Source: Actinobacteria bacterium UBA7422 (GTDB lineage Bacteria; Actinomycetota; Actinomycetes; S36-B12). From it: 8,286 nucleotides of DNA. Positions 5,596 through 8,286 of the stretch are shown here, in pieces. A program made the position numbers and the translations under genes. The notes beneath the pieces are model-generated. The model was not told the DNA's origin, did no database searches, and worked only from the letters and a program-made list of their open reading frames with translations. The stretch spans positions 1 through 8,286 of the forward strand of contig DKME01000081.1 in the NCBI GenBank assembly GCA_002469525.1. Reading direction: 5' to 3'. Numbering within the stretch: the first letter of the stretch is position 1; every line of letters starts with the position of its first letter.

Positions 5596-7943
5596 CAATT
5601 ACAAACCACCCGGATACCAGTACACCCAAGACCGTGGAATCGGTAAACGTCACTATCGACGGTGTCGAAATGGAAGTTCCCAAAGGCACCCTGGTTATTC
5701 GAGCCGCCGAGCAAATCGGCATAGAGATTCCACGCTTTTGCGACCACCCACTTCTGGCTCCCGTGGCTGCTTGTCGTGCGTGTTTGATTGAAATTGACGG
5801 TGTCCCCAAGCCGCAGCCTGCGTGCGCGCAGGTGCTCTCTGAAGGCATGAACGTCCGCACGCAGCGGTCCTCTGAAGTTGCGCGAATAGCGCAAGAGGGT
5901 GTCATGGAGTTCCTCTTGGTGAACCACCCACTTGACTGCCCAGTTTGCGACAAGGGTGGCGAGTGTCCGCTGCAAAACCAAGCCATGAGCGTTGGCCGGC
6001 CAGAGTCGCGTTTCGAGGGTGAAAAGCGCACTTTTCCCAAGCCGATCAATGTCAACGCTGAGGTTCTCCTTGACCGCGAGCGTTGCGTTTCCTGCGCCCG
6101 CTGTACGCGTTTCGCTGAAGAAATCGCCGGGGACCCATCCCTTGAATTGCTCGAGCGTGGTGCTCAGCAGCAGGTTGGCACAGCCAATGACGAACCATTT
6201 GACTCGTATTTCTCCGGAAACGTCGTGCAGATTTGCCCAGTTGGTGCGCTCACGAGCGCTTCCTACCGTTTCCGTTCACGCCCATTCGACTTGATCTCGG
6301 TTCCCACAACCTGTGAGCACTGCGCATCTGGTTGTTCACTACGAACAGACAACCGTCGGGGCACCGTGACACGACGGTTGGCTTGGGAAGACCCCGAAGT
6401 CAACGAAGACTGGAACTGCGACAAGGGTCGTTTTGCGTTTGCCTATCTCAACTCAGGTCGCATTGAGTCGCCCTTGATCCGTGAGAACGGTGAATTGCGC
6501 ACGGCGTCTTGGCCCGAAGCGATGCATGTCGCTGCCGCAGGACTTACCGCTGCCAGTGAAAGTGCCGTTCTCATTGGCGGTCGTGCCACCGTCGAAGACG
6601 CTTATGCGTATGCGAAATTTGCCCGCGTGGTCCTAGCAAGTGACAATATTGATTTCCGCGCGCGAGCAACCTCAGACGAAGAAGTTGGTTTCCTGGCGGC
6701 ACACGTCGCGGGAAAGAAACTTGATGTCTCCTACGCAGATATCGAATCTGCATCCCAGGTAGCCCTTGTCGCATTCGAACCAGAAGACGAATCCCCGATC
6801 CTGTTACTTCGACTTCGTAAGGCTGCTAAAAAAGGCGTCGCAATTCACTCTGTCGGTTCCGTCTATTCGCTCGGCAGTGAAAAAATTTCGGCTAGCTGGG
6901 TGAAGGCACAAGCGGGATCAGAAGCTACCGCAATCGCGGGTCTTGATTTAGATAGCAACTCGATAATTCTCGTTGGGGAGCGTGCGGCAAACAGCCAAGG
7001 TGCGTTGACCGCCGTTTCTGAAATAGCTGCAAAAACCGGCGCGAAGATCGCTTGGGTCCCACGTCGCGCGGGTGAGCGTGGCGCACTAGATGCGGGCGCA
7101 CTAGCGGGGCTACTACCCGGTGGTCGCCCAATCGCTGATCCGACCGCCCGCGATCACATCGCACAAGCCTGGAATGTAGAGGCAACTTCACTTCCTACGG
7201 TGGGGCGTAGCGGGAACGAGTTGATCGAAGCAATTGCCAGTGGAGCAGTTCAAGCCGTTATCACCGCAGGTGTTGACCCGGCTGACATGCCAAACGGGGA
7301 CGCCCTCGTCACAGGAATCGAAAACGCTGATTTTGTTGTCGCACTCGAAAATCACCATTCGGCAATCACTGAACGTGCCAGCGTTGTGTTTCCAGTTGCG
7401 GTTGTCACTGAAAAGTCTGGTTCGTTTATGAATTGGGAAGGTCGCGCACAACCCTTTAGCGCGGCATTCCGCGAGGCACTAACCCTCTCTGACGCTGGTG
7501 TGCTGTCCATGTTGGCAAGCGCGATGGACAAGGAACTCACGGGGGATACCCGAGCACTGCGCAAGGAATTGAACTCAATCGGTGTGTGGGGCGGCGAGCG
7601 TGCGGGCATGCATCAAGTTTCTGCACCTGTTTCAGAGGGAACAACGTTGGCAACATGGCGCCTACTCATCGACTCAGGAGTCATGCAGGAAGGTGAGCCG
7701 CACTTGGCAGCAACAGCCCGGCCATCCGTTGCCGGCGTGGGTGCGGATTTATTTGAGCAATTGGGTCAACCGGAAGCTATTACGGTTACTGGCCCTAAAG
7801 GCTCGATCACTTTGCCGGCCGCGGTCATGAACATTGTCACCGATACCGTGTGGTTGCCCATGAATTCATCAGAGTCACACATCTATGCGCAACTGGGTTG
7901 CGGTTATGGCGACGCCGTGAGCGTCAAGGGAGGTGCCGCATGA
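5592..7943 (+). CDS. nuoG: NADH-quinone oxidoreductase subunit G (NuoG), four Fe-S clusters including N7
   Basis: 75-kDa/Nqo3 homologue, the electron conduit of the peripheral arm. It has 783 residues. The N-terminal [2Fe-2S] ferredoxin-like domain (about 18-95) carries N1b ligands Cys50, Cys61, Cys64 and Cys78. The His-Cys domain carries N5 ligands His112, Cys116, Cys119 and Cys125 (NHPLDCPVCDKGGEC). The next [4Fe-4S] domain carries N4 ligands Cys165, Cys168, Cys171 and Cys215 (QICPVGAL). A molybdopterin-oxidoreductase-type domain starts near 235 and holds the N7 motif C-x2-C-x3-C-x27-C: Cys241, Cys244, Cys248 and Cys276. Residues 290-700 resemble a degenerate molybdopterin oxidoreductase domain, low in conservation, ending with a cofactor-binding-like C-terminal domain (about 705-780, with LPAAVMNIVTDTVWLP). 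Such NuoG domains do not normally bind molybdenum. GGAG at 5578-5581 lies 10 nt before the ATG; the start overlaps the nuoF stop and the stop overlaps nuoH, both as ATGA. Confidence 0.97.
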   Translation: MTITNHPDTSTPKTVESVNVTIDGVEMEVPKGTLVIRAAEQIGIEIPRFCDHPLLAPVAACRACLIEIDGVPKPQPACAQVLSEGMNVRTQRSSEVARIAQEGVMEFLLVNHPLDCPVCDKGGECPLQNQAMSVGRPESRFEGEKRTFPKPINVNAEVLLDRERCVSCARCTRFAEEIAGDPSLELLERGAQQQVGTANDEPFDSYFSGNVVQICPVGALTSASYRFRSRPFDLISVPTTCEHCASGCSLRTDNRRGTVTRRLAWEDPEVNEDWNCDKGRFAFAYLNSGRIESPLIRENGELRTASWPEAMHVAAAGLTAASESAVLIGGRATVEDAYAYAKFARVVLASDNIDFRARATSDEEVGFLAAHVAGKKLDVSYADIESASQVALVAFEPEDESPILLLRLRKAAKKGVAIHSVGSVYSLGSEKISASWVKAQAGSEATAIAGLDLDSNSIILVGERAANSQGALTAVSEIAAKTGAKIAWVPRRAGERGALDAGALAGLLPGGRPIADPTARDHIAQAWNVEATSLPTVGRSGNELIEAIASGAVQAVITAGVDPADMPNGDALVTGIENADFVVALENHHSAITERASVVFPVAVVTEKSGSFMNWEGRAQPFSAAFREALTLSDAGVLSMLASAMDKELTGDTRALRKELNSIGVWGGERAGMHQVSAPVSEGTTLATWRLLIDSGVMQEGEPHLAATARPSVAGVGADLFEQLGQPEAITVTGPKGSITLPAAVMNIVTDTVWLPMNSSESHIYAQLGCGYGDAVSVKGGAA
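7928..7934 (+). promoter_or_regulatory. Strong Shine-Dalgarno for nuoH
   Basis: GGGAGGT within AAGGGAGGTG ends 5 nt before the nuoH ATG and lies in the last codons of nuoG. It fixes the nuoH start at 7940 and may allow strong initiation of the membrane subunit at the boundary with the peripheral-arm genes. Confidence 0.75.
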
Positions 7944-8286
7944 GCGGTTCACAATTCGGTTTCTTTGGAACCGATCCCTGGTGGATGGTAATCCTCAAAG
8001 CAGTTGCCATTTTCGCCATGCTCGTTGTGCTCACGCTATTCACCATCTGGTGGGAGCGGCGGGTTGTCTCCCGGATGCAAAACCGGATAGGACCAAACCG
8101 CGTGGGGCCACAAGGCCTGTTGCAGTCCTTAATGGACGGCTTTAAGTTGGCATTCAAAGAGGAAATCATCCCTAAATCAGCCCACGTTGCCGTGTACTGG
8201 ATCGCACCGGTTATTTCGGCGACAGCAGCATTCCTTGCCTTTGCGGTAATTCCCTTTGGACCAACCGTCTCAATTTTTGGTGTTGA
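7940..8286 (+). CDS. nuoH: NADH-quinone oxidoreductase subunit H (NuoH), 3'-truncated by window edge
   Basis: Membrane subunit (ND1/Nqo8 homologue) that forms the quinone entry channel and the first coupling point between the peripheral and membrane arms. The first 115 codons are visible, about a quarter to a third of a normal NuoH (roughly 320-450 residues); no stop occurs before the window ends. Visible features are a first membrane helix at about 15-38, the ERRVVSRMQNRIGPNRVGP block (39-57) with its conserved Glu39-Arg40, then QGLLQSLMDGFKLAFKEE (58-75), which forms part of the quinone cavity and faces NuoB/NuoD, and the start of a second helix at about 85-105. The ATG overlaps the nuoG TGA as ATGA and follows a strong ribosome binding site. 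NuoI to NuoN would be expected to the right. Confidence 0.95.
   Translation, partial: MSGSQFGFFGTDPWWMVILKAVAIFAMLVVLTLFTIWWERRVVSRMQNRIGPNRVGPQGLLQSLMDGFKLAFKEEIIPKSAHVAVYWIAPVISATAAFLAFAVIPFGPTVSIFGV

Noticed and set aside
5478..6055. Two long overlapping open frames on the minus strand (up to 180 codons) across the nuoF/nuoG junction
   Set aside because: They are antisense shadows of strongly supported nuoF and nuoG coding sequence, in high-GC-like codon context that leaves reverse frames open. Their translations show no recognisable domain and they have no upstream regulatory region.
1..8286. Mobile element, CRISPR array, defence system or other novel accessory cluster
   Set aside because: The window is fully occupied by conserved housekeeping genes in canonical order, with no repeats arrays, transposase or integrase motifs, or foreign-looking composition.

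Overview
The window is a tightly packed, single-strand (+) chromosomal block from an actinobacterium. It holds the 3' part of a menaquinone biosynthesis methyltransferase gene (menG/ubiE), followed by the first eight genes of a respiratory complex I operon in canonical order: nuoA, B, C, D, E, F, G, and the 5' part of nuoH, which runs off the right edge. The actinobacterial assignment rests on family-specific features. NuoC has a GDTSG-type N-terminal segment and ends in PDQRRSY. NuoF carries a CKDI sequence after the flavin-site NADESEPG motif. MenG has the AESIRAWP and WRNFTGGIV segments typical of actinobacterial MenG. Base composition is only moderately GC-rich, so a lower-GC lineage (for example a planktonic freshwater or marine actinobacterium) is possible, but this is inference and the genus cannot be read from this window.

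Layout: 2-595 menG (5' end missing); 596-698 an AT-rich intergenic region with the only clear regulatory signals; 699-3641 nuoA-nuoD (membrane subunit A and the quinone-module subunits B, C, D); a 23-bp gap; 3665-7943 nuoE-nuoG (the NADH-oxidising module); 7940-8286 nuoH (membrane subunit, partial). Every junction inside nuo except D/E overlaps by 1 nt (TAATG) or 4 nt (ATGA), so the block is almost certainly one transcript with translational coupling. No stretch above about 105 bp lacks a gene, and there are no RNA genes, mobile elements or CRISPR arrays.

How the genes work together: NADH is oxidised at FMN in NuoF. Electrons pass along iron-sulfur clusters in NuoE (N1a), NuoF (N3), NuoG (N1b, N4, N5, N7) and NuoB (N2), with NuoI (N6a/b) expected downstream. 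They reach quinone bound between NuoB, NuoD and NuoH, and the energy drives proton pumping in the membrane arm. MenG makes the menaquinone that complex I reduces. All expected cluster ligands for the subunits present are intact, so the enzyme looks functional.

The most interesting signal is non-coding. An 18-bp inverted repeat at 614-631 matches the Rex (NADH/NAD+-sensing repressor) operator pattern TTGTGAA-N4-TTCACAA at 13 of its 14 specified positions. It lies 67 bp before nuoA and directly overlaps a perfect 10-bp palindrome. This suggests that the cell's NADH/NAD+ ratio controls its NADH dehydrogenase. I see no previously undescribed protein system here.
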